Shown: positions 55,370 to 64,000, numbered from the stretch's first letter. The stretch: 64,000 nt of DNA from Hylemonella sp. (GCF_027532185.1 NZ_JAPZSV010000005.1:248001-312000), one strand, 5' to 3'. The notes: a model not told the origin generated them from the letters alone. A program made the numbers and translations.

Positions 55370-55719
55370 AGGCGGCGAGCATGGCCCCTGCGAGCAAGAA
55401 ACTCCCGAAAGCCAGTGCCGAGTGCGACAACACCGTGCTGCACGACGCCGCCGCCCGCACCGAGATCCTCAACCGCCTGCGTCGCGCCGAGGGCCAGCTG
55501 CGTGGCATCCAGCGCATGGTGGAAGAGGGCGAAGACTGCCTCAAGATCGGCCAGCAGTTCGCCGCCGTACGCAAGGCCCTGGACAGCACCTACCTGCGCA
55601 TGACCGTCTGCTTCATGGAGCAGGAGCTGGAACAGAAGCTCGCGCCGGACGACGCGCAGAAGGCTGGCTTGGCCAGCATGCTCAAGGACATGGAGACCTT
55701 GCTGGCACGGATGGGGTGA
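55366..55719 (+). CDS. CsoR/RcnR-family transcriptional repressor
   Basis: A 117-residue all-helical repressor of the DUF156 family (ILNRLRRAEGQLRGIQRMVE; CLKIGQQFAAVRKALDSTY). The first sensor Cys58 lies where CsoR, RcnR and FrmR have theirs. The canonical His and second Cys of copper sensors are absent: aligned positions hold Phe83 and Glu87, and a Cys82 lies one residue before the usual His site. That argues against a standard copper or nickel sensor and leaves persulfide, oxidant or another metal. A further Cys20 is in the N-terminal extension. The start overlaps osmC by 4 bp. It probably represses its own operon through the palindrome at 50193-50206. Confidence 0.9.
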   Translation: MKAASMAPASKKLPKASAECDNTVLHDAAARTEILNRLRRAEGQLRGIQRMVEEGEDCLKIGQQFAAVRKALDSTYLRMTVCFMEQELEQKLAPDDAQKAGLASMLKDMETLLARMG

Positions 55720-55723
55720 CGCC

Positions 55724-56233
55724 TCAACCTGCAGTGAGCGCCCGCAGATTCTCCGCCGCCCGTTCCTTGTTCCAGTCCTCGACCGTGGCCACGGCCTCCA
55801 GAGACTGCACATAGTCCGCCGCCAGGCCGTGTTCGCGCGCGCCGGCCACCACCAGGGTCTTGTACCAGTCGTAGGGCTTGGTGCCGTAATCGATGTTGGT
55901 GCCCTGGTAGCTCAGGGCCTGCATCGGGCCGCTGGCGGTCTGCACTTCGAGTTCCACCTGCTTGTACCCCCAGCCCAGGCCTTCGGCCGTGTCGAGCGCG
56001 GGCTTGTCGCTGAGCGCAATCTCGAACAGCACGCCGTAGACCGTGCTGCCTGCCGCGGTCACGATGTCGCACTTGCCGGAGCCGTCCTTGCTGACCTTGT
56101 GCCAGCGCAGTCCGTGGTCGCGCAGCGTCGCGACGCCCACCTTGCGGGCCGAGGGCGCGCGACCGACCAGGCGGCGCGTGAGCATATTGGAGCCGTAGGC
56201 GTAGTAGAGAAAGCTGTCGGTGCGCATGGTCAT
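55724..56233 (-). CDS. Gamma-glutamylcyclotransferase-like protein
   Basis: A 169-residue protein with the GGCT fold signature FLYYAYGSNMLTRRLVGRAP near residue 8 and ALDTAEGLGWGYKQVELEV, where the acidic residue corresponds to the catalytic Glu. Family members cyclise gamma-glutamyl amino acids or amines. It is read from the same strand as mnmA, eight bases downstream of it, and is probably translated from that mRNA. It converges on the repressor gene with four bases between the stops. The substrate is undefined. Confidence 0.85.
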   Translation of the reverse strand: MTMRTDSFLYYAYGSNMLTRRLVGRAPSARKVGVATLRDHGLRWHKVSKDGSGKCDIVTAAGSTVYGVLFEIALSDKPALDTAEGLGWGYKQVELEVQTASGPMQALSYQGTNIDYGTKPYDWYKTLVVAGAREHGLAADYVQSLEAVATVEDWNKERAAENLRALTAG

Positions 56234-56241
56234 GGGTGGGT

Positions 56242-57384
56242 TCAGGAAGCGGCGGCGATCACACCGCCACCCAGGCAGACGTCACCGTCGTACAGCACGG
56301 CGGATTGACCCGGGGTCACGGCCCATTGGGCCTCGGGAAACTGCAGGTCGAAGCTCGCGCCGGCGATGCTACCCAGCGTACAGGCCGCATCGGCCTGGCG
56401 GTAACGTGACTTGGCGGCGATCCGGCCCAGCGCAGGCGGCTCACCGGCCACCCAGCTCGCGTCCAGCGCATGCAGCGCATGGCTTTGCAGCAGGGGATGG
56501 TCATGGCCTTGCACCACCCACAGCGTGTTTTTCTCCATGTCCTTGCGCGCCACGAACCAGGGCGCGTGCTCGCCGCCGCCCTTCTGCGCACCCTTGGCCT
56601 TGATGCCGCCGATGCCCAGGCCCTGGCGCTGGCCCAGGGTGTAGAAGCTCAGGCCCACATGGTCGCCGATCACGCGGCCGTAGGCCTTGTCACCGGCGGG
56701 CGGTGTGGCGTCCTTGATGGGACCGGGTTCCTTCTGGATGTAGCGGTTGAGGAACTCACGGAAGGGTCGCTCGCCAATGAAGCAGATGCCCGTGCTGTCC
56801 TTCTTCTTCGCATTGGGCAGGCCGATCTCGGCCGCGATGCGACGCACCTCGGTCTTGTGCAGTTCACCCACGGGAAACAGCGTCTTGCTCAATTGGGCCT
56901 GGTTGAGGCGGTGCAGGAAATAGCTCTGGTCCTTGGATGGGTCCAGACCTTTGAGCAGTTCGTGCTTGCCGGTCTGTTCGTTGAGGCGCACGCGAGCGTA
57001 ATGACCGGTCGCGATCTTCTCGGCGCCCAGGCGCATGGCGTGGTCCAGGAAGGCCTTGAACTTGATCTCGGCGTTGCAGAGGATGTCCGGGTTGGGCGTG
57101 CGGCCGGCCTGGTATTCGCGCAGGAACTCGGCGAAGACGCGGTCCTTGTACTCGACGGCGAAGTTGACGTGCTCAATCTCGATGCCGATCACGTCGGCCA
57201 CGGCGGCGGCGTCCACGAAGTCGATGTTGGAAGAGCAGTATTCGCTGTCGTCGTCATCTTCCCAGTTCTTCATGAAGATGCCGACGACGTCGTAGCCCTG
57301 CTGTTTGAGCAGGTGCGCGCTGACCGCAGAGTCCACGCCCCCGCTCAAGCCCACCACGACCCTTTGTTTGCCTTTGCTCGCCAT
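56242..57384 (-). CDS. mnmA: tRNA-specific 2-thiouridylase MnmA
   Basis: A 380-residue enzyme placing sulfur on U34 of tRNA-Lys, Glu and Gln. The PP-loop ATP site is [18 protein letters not shown]. The two catalytic cysteines are Cys103 ([10 protein letters not shown]) and Cys201 ([12 protein letters not shown]), and the C-terminal barrel ends with [12 protein letters not shown]. The start [16 protein letters not shown] excludes an 18-residue upstream extension. On its own strand GATAAT lies nine bases before the ATG, a likely -10. It is divergent from the LysR gene with 52 bp between starts. Confidence 0.97.
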   Translation of the reverse strand: MASKGKQRVVVGLSGGVDSAVSAHLLKQQGYDVVGIFMKNWEDDDDSEYCSSNIDFVDAAAVADVIGIEIEHVNFAVEYKDRVFAEFLREYQAGRTPNPDILCNAEIKFKAFLDHAMRLGAEKIATGHYARVRLNEQTGKHELLKGLDPSKDQSYFLHRLNQAQLSKTLFPVGELHKTEVRRIAAEIGLPNAKKKDSTGICFIGERPFREFLNRYIQKEPGPIKDATPPAGDKAYGRVIGDHVGLSFYTLGQRQGLGIGGIKAKGAQKGGGEHAPWFVARKDMEKNTLWVVQGHDHPLLQSHALHALDASWVAGEPPALGRIAAKSRYRQADAACTLGSIAGASFDLQFPEAQWAVTPGQSAVLYDGDVCLGGGVIAAAS

Positions 57385-57436
57385 AGGTGTGCGATTATCC
57401 CAGCCGCAGAACAAACGGTCCGGAAACAGGTCATTC

Positions 57437-58369
57437 ATGGAACTCAGGCAGATCCGCTATTTCGTGCGCGTGGTCGAGCTCGGCAGCATGAGCCGTGCCG
57501 CGCTCGAGCTGGACATGGTGCAGTCCGCCCTGAGCCAGCAGATCAGCCGGCTCGAAAGCGAACTCTCCACCCGCCTGCTGCAGCGCACCAGCAAGGGTGT
57601 CACGCCCACCGAGGCCGGCCTGGCCTTCTTCCGCGAAGCCCAGCTGACGCTACGTCACGCGGAGCAGGCCGCACGTGCGGCCCAGCAGGCGCGGCTGTCG
57701 GGCTCGGTCAGCGTGGGCCTGGCGCCCACCACGGCGGCCGTGCTGGGCCTGCCGCTGCTGCGCGCCATGCGCGCGCGCTATCCCGATGTGCGCCTGCACC
57801 TGGTGGAAAGCATGTCAGGCCATGTGAGCACCATGCTCAACGCGCGCCAGCTCGACCTGGCCGTGCTCTTCAGCACCGACCCGGCACGGCGCTGGAGCAC
57901 CATGCCCCTGCTCGAAGAGCGGCTCTATTACATCCGTGCGCGGCGCGATGTCAAAGGCGAGCCACCGGCGCGCGTACGAGCCGCCGCGCTCAAGGGCGTG
58001 CCGCTGATCATGCCCACGGGGGGCCACGGCCTGCGCAGCGCGTTGGACGCGGTGTTCACCCGTGCGCGCATCCAACCCACGGTGGTGGTGGAGATCGATT
58101 CCCTGTCCATGCTCATGGACGCGGTCGAGGCGGGTCTTGGCGGCTCACTGCAGCCCTGGTCCGCGGTGAGCCGCTACAGCGACGCCACCGAGCGTTTTGC
58201 GCTCTCCGAACTCGCCGACCCGCTGGCACGCCGGCGCAATGTGCTGTGCAGCTTGTCGGACGACGAACTCTCGCCGGCCGCCCTGGCCACGCGCGTGGTG
58301 CTGGCCGACTGCGCACGCGAGCTGGTGCGCTCCGGGCGCTGGGTGGGCGCCACGCTGATCGACGCCTGA
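57437..58369 (+). CDS. LysR family transcriptional regulator (TcuR-like)
   Basis: A 310-residue LysR-type regulator. The N-terminal winged helix covers about 1-60 ([40 protein letters not shown]), and the effector-binding domain covers about 90-300 ([20 protein letters not shown]). It stands directly upstream of the tricarballylate-type catabolic genes in the same orientation and is the probable activator. Two inverted repeats in the 136-bp gap that follows are candidate binding sites. The longer frame from 57305 overlaps mnmA and is rejected. Confidence 0.92.
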   Translation: MELRQIRYFVRVVELGSMSRAALELDMVQSALSQQISRLESELSTRLLQRTSKGVTPTEAGLAFFREAQLTLRHAEQAARAAQQARLSGSVSVGLAPTTAAVLGLPLLRAMRARYPDVRLHLVESMSGHVSTMLNARQLDLAVLFSTDPARRWSTMPLLEERLYYIRARRDVKGEPPARVRAAALKGVPLIMPTGGHGLRSALDAVFTRARIQPTVVVEIDSLSMLMDAVEAGLGGSLQPWSAVSRYSDATERFALSELADPLARRRNVLCSLSDDELSPAALATRVVLADCARELVRSGRWVGATLIDA

Positions 58370-58377
58370 GCGCGGGT

Positions 58378-58392
58378 ATCACGGGAAGTGAT
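58378..58392. promoter_or_regulatory. LysR-type T-N11-A dyad upstream of tcuA
   Basis: ATCAC-GGGAA-GTGAT is a perfect inverted repeat containing the T-N11-A core recognised by LysR-family proteins. It starts nine bases after the LysR gene stop and 114 bp before the tcuA start, a usual position for an activator recognition site. Confidence 0.55.
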
Positions 58393-58433
58393 GGCCCCAT
58401 GCTGCGGGGCGCCTGCCCGCCGCGGCTCTGGCT

Positions 58434-58446
58434 CGCTAAGGTAGCG
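58434..58446. promoter_or_regulatory. Second inverted repeat upstream of tcuA
   Basis: CGCTA-AGG-TAGCG is a perfect dyad about 55 bp downstream of the T-N11-A site and 60 bp before the tcuA ATG. It could be the activation site next to the promoter. A separate GCCCC-N7-GGGGC hairpin (about 58394-58410) lies between the two. Confidence 0.35.
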
Positions 58447-58505
58447 GCTGTATTGCTTGCACCCGCCGGTACCCTCTGCGTGCCGGTCCCTTGATCCCAT
58501 TTCCC

Positions 58506-59921
58506 ATGATCGATGTCCTCGTCATCGGCGGCGGCAACGCCGCCCTGTGCGCTGCGCTGATGGCCCGTGAGGCCGGCGCCAGCGTGCTGCTGCTGGAGGC
58601 CGCACCGCGCGCATGGCGGGGCGGCAACTCCAGCCACACGCGCAATCTGCGTTGCATGCACGACGCCCCGCAGGACGTGCTGGTGGACGCCTACCCGGAA
58701 GAGGAGTTCTGGCAGGACCTGCTCAAGGTCACGGGCGGTCTGACCGACGAGAAGCTCGCGCGCCTGGCCATCCGCGCCTCGGCCGGTTGTCGCGACTGGA
58801 TGCGCAGCCACGGCGTGCGCTTCCAGCCCCCGTTGTCGGGCGCGCTGCACGTGGCGCGCACCAATGCTTTCTTCATGGGGGGCGGCAAGGCCCTGGTCAA
58901 TGCCTATTACCGCAGCGCCGAGCGCCTGGGCGTGCAGATCCGTTACGAGGCGCCGGTGGACCGGCTCGACATCGTGGGCGGCGAGTTCAGGGCTGCGTAT
59001 GTGAAGGGGGAGCGCATCGAGGCGCGCGCTTGCGTGCTGGCCGCGGGCGGCTTCGAGTCCAACCGTGACTGGCTGCGCGAAGCCTGGGGGCAGAACGAGC
59101 GGGGTGAATGGCCGGCGGACAATTTCCTGATCCGGGGCACGAAGTTCAACCAGGGTGTGTTGATCAAGCACATGCAGGAACAGGGCGCCGACATGATCGG
59201 CGACCCCACGCAATCACACTGCGTGGCCATCGATGCGCGTGCGCCGCTCTACGACGGCGGAATCTGCACGCGCATCGACTGCGTCTCGCTGGGCGTGGTG
59301 GTGAACCAGCAGGGCGAACGGTTCTACGACGAGGGCGAGGACTTCTGGCCCAAGCGCTACGCCATCTGGGGCCGTCTGGTGGCGCAGCAGCCGGGGCAGA
59401 TCGGCTACTCCATCATCGACGGCAAGGCCATCGGTCGCTTCATGCCGCCGGTCTTTCCCGGCGTGCAGGCCGACAGCCTGCCGGAACTCGCGCGCAAGCT
59501 CGGCCTGCCGGAGGCCACCTTCATGGCCACGCTCAACGCCTACAACACAGCCTGTCGCGTGGGCACGTTCGACCACACGGCGCTCGACGACTGCCACACC
59601 GAAGGGCTGAGTCCGGCCAAGACCCACTGGGCCCTGCCGTTGGATACCGGGCCCTACTACGGCTACGCGCTGCGCCCGGGCATCACCTTCACCTACCTGG
59701 GTCTCAAGGTCAACGAACAGTCCGCCGTGCATTTCGGCGGCGTGCCCAGCCCCAACCTCTATGTGGCGGGCGAGATGATGGCCGGCAATGTGCTGGGCCA
59801 GGGCTACACGGCCGGCGTGGGCATGTCCATCGGCACGGCCTTCGGCCGCATCGCCGGGACCGAGGCCGCGCGCGCAGCCCTGCAGATGAAAGCGACGGAG
59901 CGTGACTGTGCAGCAGCTTGA
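58506..59921 (+). CDS. tcuA: Tricarballylate dehydrogenase-like flavoprotein
   Basis: A 471-residue FAD enzyme of the fumarate-reductase/succinate-dehydrogenase flavoprotein superfamily. The dinucleotide site is [21 protein letters not shown] central [20 protein letters not shown] and a C-terminal [20 protein letters not shown] with [20 protein letters not shown] match TcuA. Salmonella TcuA oxidises tricarballylate to cis-aconitate. It overlaps the TcuB gene by 20 bp. Related flavoproteins act on other carboxylates, so the substrate is provisional. Confidence 0.87.
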   Translation: MIDVLVIGGGNAALCAALMAREAGASVLLLEAAPRAWRGGNSSHTRNLRCMHDAPQDVLVDAYPEEEFWQDLLKVTGGLTDEKLARLAIRASAGCRDWMRSHGVRFQPPLSGALHVARTNAFFMGGGKALVNAYYRSAERLGVQIRYEAPVDRLDIVGGEFRAAYVKGERIEARACVLAAGGFESNRDWLREAWGQNERGEWPADNFLIRGTKFNQGVLIKHMQEQGADMIGDPTQSHCVAIDARAPLYDGGICTRIDCVSLGVVVNQQGERFYDEGEDFWPKRYAIWGRLVAQQPGQIGYSIIDGKAIGRFMPPVFPGVQADSLPELARKLGLPEATFMATLNAYNTACRVGTFDHTALDDCHTEGLSPAKTHWALPLDTGPYYGYALRPGITFTYLGLKVNEQSAVHFGGVPSPNLYVAGEMMAGNVLGQGYTAGVGMSIGTAFGRIAGTEAARAALQMKATERDCAAA

Positions 59922-61095
59922 AAGTTTGACCCGCGAGGCGCGGGCTCTGGCCAACGGCCAGGCGGTACCCGGCAGCGCCGAGGCCGAAGTCGCGCGCCAG
60001 CTGCAGATCTGCAATGCCTGCCGCTACTGCGAAGGCTTCTGCGCGGTCTTTCCCGCCATGACGCGCCGCCTGGCTTTCCCGCAGGCCGACGTGCACTACC
60101 TGGCCAACCTCTGCCACAACTGTGGCGCCTGCCTGCATGCCTGCCAGTACGCGCCGCCGCACGAGTTCGCGGTCAACGTACCCCAGGCCATGGCCCAGGT
60201 GCGGCTGCAGACCTACACGGACTACGCCTGGCCGCCGGCACTGGGGCGCCTGTACCAGCGCAACGGGCTGACGCTTGCACTGGCCACGGCGGCTGCGCTG
60301 GCCGTCTTCATGCTGCTCACGCTCTGGCTGCGCGACACGTTGTGGCGCGTGCCGCCGCAGACGGACTTCTATGGCATCTTCCCGCACAACCTGCTGGTGA
60401 GCCTGTTCGCGCCGATCTTTCTGTACGCCGTGCTGGCCCTGGCCCTGGGCGTGCGCCGCTTCTGGCGCGACGTGACGCCGGGGCTGGAGGTCGAGGCACC
60501 TGCCGTGGCGGCGGTGCGCACGGCCGCGGTCGCCGAGGCCACGCACGATGTGCTGCGCCTCAGGTACCTGGACGGCGGCCATGGCGAGGGCTGCCACAAC
60601 GAGGACGACGCCTGGACGAAGCAGCGCCGCGTGATGCACCACCTGACCTTCTATGGCTTCCTGCTCTGCTTTGCAGCCACCAGCGTGGCCACGCTTTACC
60701 ACTACCTCTTCGGCTGGGTCGCGCCCTACGACCTGCCCAGCCTGCCCAAGCTGCTCGGTGGCATCGGCGGCGTGGCGCTGTGTCTGGGCACCGCGGGCCT
60801 GTGGCGCCTGCATCTGCGCCGGCACCCTCAGCACGGCGATGCCGCGCAAAAGCCCATGGACCGCGGCTTCATCGCCCTGCTCTTCTTCACCTCGCTCACG
60901 GGCCTGGGCCTGTGGGCTGCGCGCGGCACCGCGGCCATGCCGGCCTTGCTGGCCCTGCACCTGGGCTTCGTCATGGCTTTCTTCCTGACGCTGCCTTACG
61001 GCAAGTTCGCGCACGGCATCTTCCGCAGCGCGGCCCTGCTCAAGTGGGCCATCGAGAAACGCCTGCCGAGCCGGCTCAAGCTCGGCGACGACTGA
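59902..61095 (+). CDS. tcuB: TcuB-type iron-sulfur membrane protein
   Basis: A 397-residue membrane protein that reoxidises the reduced flavin of TcuA into the respiratory chain. Two cysteine clusters, [15 protein letters not shown] and [19 protein letters not shown], near residues 37-85, bind two 4Fe-4S centres. At least six membrane helices follow, with His residues ([21 protein letters not shown]) that could ligate haem. The GTG at 59902 overlaps tcuA by 20 bp, pointing to coupled translation. Confidence 0.88.
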   Translation: MTVQQLESLTREARALANGQAVPGSAEAEVARQLQICNACRYCEGFCAVFPAMTRRLAFPQADVHYLANLCHNCGACLHACQYAPPHEFAVNVPQAMAQVRLQTYTDYAWPPALGRLYQRNGLTLALATAAALAVFMLLTLWLRDTLWRVPPQTDFYGIFPHNLLVSLFAPIFLYAVLALALGVRRFWRDVTPGLEVEAPAVAAVRTAAVAEATHDVLRLRYLDGGHGEGCHNEDDAWTKQRRVMHHLTFYGFLLCFAATSVATLYHYLFGWVAPYDLPSLPKLLGGIGGVALCLGTAGLWRLHLRRHPQHGDAAQKPMDRGFIALLFFTSLTGLGLWAARGTAAMPALLALHLGFVMAFFLTLPYGKFAHGIFRSAALLKWAIEKRLPSRLKLGDD

Positions 61096-61124
61096 CACGC
61101 AGAACGCAACGAGAGGAGTACACC

Positions 61125-61913
61125 ATGGTGGAGAACGGACGCCTGCAGATCCCATCGATGAAAGAGCGCTGCACACCGGCCGAGTGGCAGGCGCGTGTGG
61201 ATCTGGCGGCCTGCTACCGACTGGTCGATCTCTACGGCATGTCGGACATGATGGCCAACCACATCTCCATGCGCGTGCCGGGCGAGGAGGGGGCTTTTCT
61301 CATCAATGCCTACGGCATGATGTACGAGGAGATCACGGCTTCCAGCCTGATCAAGATCGACGTCGACGGCAATGTGCTCTCCAAGCCCGACTTCGGCGAT
61401 CTCAACTACGGCATCAACAAGGCCGGCTATGTGATCCACAGCGCCGTGCATGCCGCGCGTCACGAGGTGGACTGCGTGATCCACACGCACAGCTGGGCCT
61501 CGATGGCAGTGTCGGCGCTGGAATGTGGCCTGCTGCCCATCACGCAGACGGCGATGCGCTTTCTCAAGATCGGCTACCACGATTACCAGGGTGTGGTGCT
61601 CAACGCGGCCGAGCAGGCGTCGCTGCTGCAGGACCTGGGCCAGGGCGAGGCGCTGATTCTGCGCAACCACGGTGCCCTGGTCGTGGGCCGCACGGTGGGC
61701 GAGGCCTTCAACTGGATGCACCGCCTGGAGCTCTCCTGCCGCAGCCAGCTGGCCGCCATGGCCTGCAACTCGCCTTTCGTGCGGGTGCCACAGGCCGTGC
61801 TGGAGGAAACCTGGAACAACTACCAGCCGGGCACGCGCCGGCCCTACGGCCAGATGGAATGGCCGGCCCTGCTGCGCAAGCTCGACCGCCTGGACCCGAG
61901 CTACAAGACCTGA
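61125..61913 (+). CDS. Class II aldolase/adducin family protein
   Basis: A 262-residue protein of the fuculose-aldolase/ribulose-epimerase fold. Zinc-ligand segments are CVIHTHSWASMAVSAL with the His-x-His pair and LILRNHGALVVGRTVGEAF with the third His. MSDMMANHISMRVPGEEGAF is the N-terminal substrate loop. It may act on a hydroxy-acid or its phosphate. No aldolase is required for tricarballylate use in Salmonella, so its presence suggests another or a modified substrate. GAGAGGAG lies seven bases before the ATG. It is 29 bp after tcuB. Confidence 0.88.
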   Translation: MVENGRLQIPSMKERCTPAEWQARVDLAACYRLVDLYGMSDMMANHISMRVPGEEGAFLINAYGMMYEEITASSLIKIDVDGNVLSKPDFGDLNYGINKAGYVIHSAVHAARHEVDCVIHTHSWASMAVSALECGLLPITQTAMRFLKIGYHDYQGVVLNAAEQASLLQDLGQGEALILRNHGALVVGRTVGEAFNWMHRLELSCRSQLAAMACNSPFVRVPQAVLEETWNNYQPGTRRPYGQMEWPALLRKLDRLDPSYKT

Positions 61914-61990
61914 GACCTGAGCCGGCGCGGATCCCCCCACGCATGGCTTTTTCCCAGCGGCCGCAGAGCCGCCCACCCGAGGAGACGACG

Positions 61991-62974
61991 ATGAAGAGAA
62001 ACCTGTTTCTGCAGCTGTGCGCCGCGAGCGCACTCGCGGGCCTGGCCGGTATGGCTGCGGCCCAGACCGCGCCGGTCTGGCCGGCGGCCAAACCCGTGCG
62101 CGTGGTCGTGGCCTTCACGGCCGGCGGCACCACCGACATCCTGGCGCGCCAGGTCACGCAGCAGCTCGGTGAGAAGCTCAAGCAGCAGTTCGTGATCGAC
62201 AACAAGCCGGGTGCCGGCGGCAACCTGGGCACCGAACTTGTGGTGCGCGCCGCGCCCGACGGCTACACCCTGATCGTCAACTCGGTCGGCCCCATCGCCG
62301 TCAATCCCTCGCTCTACCGCGCTCTGCCTTACAACCCGCTCACTGACCTGGTGCCCATGGTGCAGATCGCCGACGTGCCCAATGTGCTGGTGGTGCACCC
62401 CTCGGTGCCCGCGCGCAGCATGGAGGAGTTCCTGGCCTACGCCAAGGCCAACCCGGGCGTGCTCAACTACGGCTCCACGGGCATCGGCACCTCCTCGCAC
62501 CTGTCCAGTTTCATGCTGGCCAAGCGCGCAGGCTTCGAGGCCACGCACATTGCCTACAAGGGCGCCGACGCGCTGCGCGACCTGCTGGCCGGTCGCATCC
62601 AGTTCATGTTTGCGACCATCCCCTCGGTCATGCCGCACATCACAGCGGGCAAGCTGCGGCCGATTGCGGTCAGCAGCTTGCAGCGCTCGCGCTCCATGCC
62701 GGACGTGCCCACGGTGGCTGCGGCCGGCTTCCCGGGCTTCGAGGCCGGCTCCTGGTTCGGCTTCTTCGCGCCCAAGGGCACGCCACAGGCCGTGATCGAC
62801 CAGATCAACCGCGCGGTCAACGAGGTGATCAAGGTGCCGACGGTCGAGCAGCAGATGATTGCCCAGGGCGCCGATCCCGTGGGCGGCACGCCCGAGCAGT
62901 TCGGCCAGTTCGTCCAGCGCGAGTACGAGAAGTGGAAGCTGATCGTGCAGGAGTCGGGCGCACGCGCGGAGTGA
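61991..62974 (+). CDS. Bug/TctC family periplasmic substrate-binding protein
   Basis: A 327-residue extracytoplasmic receptor. It has a signal peptide (FLQLCAASALAGLAGMAAAQ) and a two-lobed binding domain with the family motifs PVRVVVAFTAGGTTDILAR, IDNKPGAGGNLGTELV and AAPDGYTLIVNSVGPIAVNP. The Bug family expanded in Burkholderiales and captures small carboxylates for tripartite tricarboxylate transporters. TctA/TctB membrane subunits are not in the window, so they are elsewhere. It replaces the MFS carrier TcuC of enteric clusters. A GGAGACGACG site precedes the ATG. Confidence 0.93.
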   Translation: MKRNLFLQLCAASALAGLAGMAAAQTAPVWPAAKPVRVVVAFTAGGTTDILARQVTQQLGEKLKQQFVIDNKPGAGGNLGTELVVRAAPDGYTLIVNSVGPIAVNPSLYRALPYNPLTDLVPMVQIADVPNVLVVHPSVPARSMEEFLAYAKANPGVLNYGSTGIGTSSHLSSFMLAKRAGFEATHIAYKGADALRDLLAGRIQFMFATIPSVMPHITAGKLRPIAVSSLQRSRSMPDVPTVAAAGFPGFEAGSWFGFFAPKGTPQAVIDQINRAVNEVIKVPTVEQQMIAQGADPVGGTPEQFGQFVQREYEKWKLIVQESGARAE

Positions 62975-62981
62975 ACGAGAC

Positions 62982-63989
62982 GTGAGCGAGATGGTGGACC
63001 TGCCCTTGCGCATCCTGCTCTCGCAGCAGGCCTTGGCCCAGCATGGCGCGGCCATCGCGCAGCTGCTGGGGACGCGCGCGCATGAGCTCGTCACCATTGA
63101 GCAGGCCGTAGCCGGCGCGCGCAGCGACATCGACCTCGCCTTCATCTCGCGCGATGTCACGGGCCTGTCGACCAAGCACGAACTCACGCCCGGGTTGCAG
63201 GCCTGTTACGAGGTGCTGCGCCGCTCGGCCGGCCTGCGCTGGGTGCACATCCATTCGGCGGGCGCCGACCGCGACATCTATGTGGAGCTGCGCGCGCGCG
63301 GCGTGAGCGTGACCACCTCCTCCGGCGCGAACGCCGAGGTCGTGGCCCAGACCGCACTGGCTGGCCTGCTGGCGCTGGCGCGGCGCTTCCCGCAGCTCAT
63401 GGAGGCGCAGCGCGAGCACCGATGGGCGCCGCTGATCGGCAGCGCGCTGCCGCGTGACCTCGGCGGCCAGACGGCGGTGCTCGTGGGCTGGGGGCCGATC
63501 GGCCAGCGCGTCGGTGCTTTCCTTCGCCTGCTGGGCTTGCGCCTGGTGGTGGTGCGCACGCAGGCCCAGCCACCGCAGGACGAGATCGAGTTCGTGGGCG
63601 TCGGAGACCTGCCCGCCGTGCTGCCGCGCGCCGACTGGCTGCTGCTGGCCTGCCCGCTGACGCCGCAGACGCGTGGCCTGTTCGATGCGCGCGCGCTGGC
63701 CATGCTGCCGCGCGGCGCTGGGCTGATCAATGTGGCACGCGGTGAGGTGGTGGTCGAAGCCGATCTGATCGCCGCGCTGCGCGCCGGCCAGCTGGGCGGC
63801 GCTTTCCTTGACGTCTACGAGCACGAGCCCCTGCCGGTGGCGTCGCCGCTCTGGGACCTGCCCAATGTCATCGCCATGCCGCACTCGGCCGGGCATTCCG
63901 ACGGCAATGCCGCGCGCGTGGCGACCCTCTTCCTCGATAACCTGGGCCGCTGGTGCGCAGGCCAGGCCCTGCGCAACCTGGCGCGCTGA
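62982..63989 (+). CDS. D-2-hydroxyacid dehydrogenase family protein
   Basis: A 335-residue NAD(P)-dependent oxidoreductase. The dinucleotide-binding loop is VLVGWGPIGQRVGAFLRLLG, the catalytic Arg is in LINVARGEVVVEADLIAALR, the Glu in DVYEHEPLPVASP and the His in IAMPHSAGHSDGN. GTG at 62982 is used as start, seven bases after the receptor gene, with an alternative ATG at 62991. It should reduce or oxidise a 2-oxo/2-hydroxy acid in the pathway served by the aldolase. The last 11 bp of the window after it hold nothing readable. Confidence 0.9.
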   Translation: MSEMVDLPLRILLSQQALAQHGAAIAQLLGTRAHELVTIEQAVAGARSDIDLAFISRDVTGLSTKHELTPGLQACYEVLRRSAGLRWVHIHSAGADRDIYVELRARGVSVTTSSGANAEVVAQTALAGLLALARRFPQLMEAQREHRWAPLIGSALPRDLGGQTAVLVGWGPIGQRVGAFLRLLGLRLVVVRTQAQPPQDEIEFVGVGDLPAVLPRADWLLLACPLTPQTRGLFDARALAMLPRGAGLINVARGEVVVEADLIAALRAGQLGGAFLDVYEHEPLPVASPLWDLPNVIAMPHSAGHSDGNAARVATLFLDNLGRWCAGQALRNLAR

Positions 63990-64000
63990 TTCAGTCCGGT

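Noticed and set aside
56470-58494. 674-residue plus-strand frame across mnmA and the LysR gene
   Set aside because: It is antisense to mnmA and out of frame with the LysR gene; both real genes have intact motifs.

Overview
The window is a gene-dense, high-GC stretch of chromosome from a betaproteobacterium, most likely Burkholderiales and probably Comamonadaceae. This rests on recognised gene order (pgk-pyk-fba-purC-trx-purE-purK-Sua5; uvrA-MFS-ssb; tsaB-rimI-udg; yajC-secD-secF; def-fmt beside dprA-smg), on a Bug-type tricarboxylate receptor, on a DUF1631 protein and on strongly GC-biased codons. I saw no rRNA or tRNA gene, insertion sequence, prophage or CRISPR array. No gap between genes exceeds about 190 bp.

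Layout, left to right. 1-9.0 kb: the C-terminal part of a YhdP/AsmA-like protein, a nitrilase-family amidase, a PAS-type sensor kinase with a FixJ-like regulator, a small membrane protein, the lytic transglycosylase MltA, and an Lrp-type regulator coupled to a secreted protein. 9.2-12.7 kb: one giant fused indolepyruvate ferredoxin oxidoreductase. 12.8-19.5 kb: yajC-secD-secF, a DUF1631 protein and smg. 19.5-24.8 kb: dprA and a LysM protein on the minus strand, then def-fmt and azlC-azlD on the plus strand. 24.8-35.2 kb: glycolysis (pgk, pyk, fba) and purine synthesis (purC, purE, purK), interrupted by an extra methionine aminopeptidase and a thioredoxin with a helical tail, ending in a Sua5-type tRNA modification gene. 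35.2-41 kb: a SemiSWEET, dacB, an EamA exporter, tsaB-rimI-udg, a membrane-anchored unknown and an RNA ligase/phosphodiesterase-like protein.

41-44.6 kb: a MarR regulator followed by a VanA/VanB Rieske demethylase pair and pyrF. 44.7-50.1 kb: a CigR-like lipoprotein, uvrA, an MFS exporter and ssb. 50.2-55.7 kb: a compact five-gene operon of RND adaptor, RND pump, a YgaP-like two-helix membrane protein, an OsmC-type thiol protein and a CsoR-family repressor. A perfect GC-rich palindrome sits inside its promoter spacer. This is the best candidate here for an under-described system: its three small genes are the kind associated with thiol or persulfide stress, yet they are joined to a multidrug-type pump. 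55.7-64 kb: a cyclotransferase-like gene and mnmA on the minus strand, then a LysR-controlled polycarboxylate catabolic cluster (TcuA, TcuB, class II aldolase, Bug receptor, 2-hydroxyacid dehydrogenase).

A recurring regulatory pattern is a -10-like hexamer placed exactly 6-7 nt before the start codon of several genes (fixJ-like regulator, smg, purE, EamA exporter, udg, pyrF). It would predict leaderless mRNAs. All calls come from reading the sequence and remembered family features; no searches were run.
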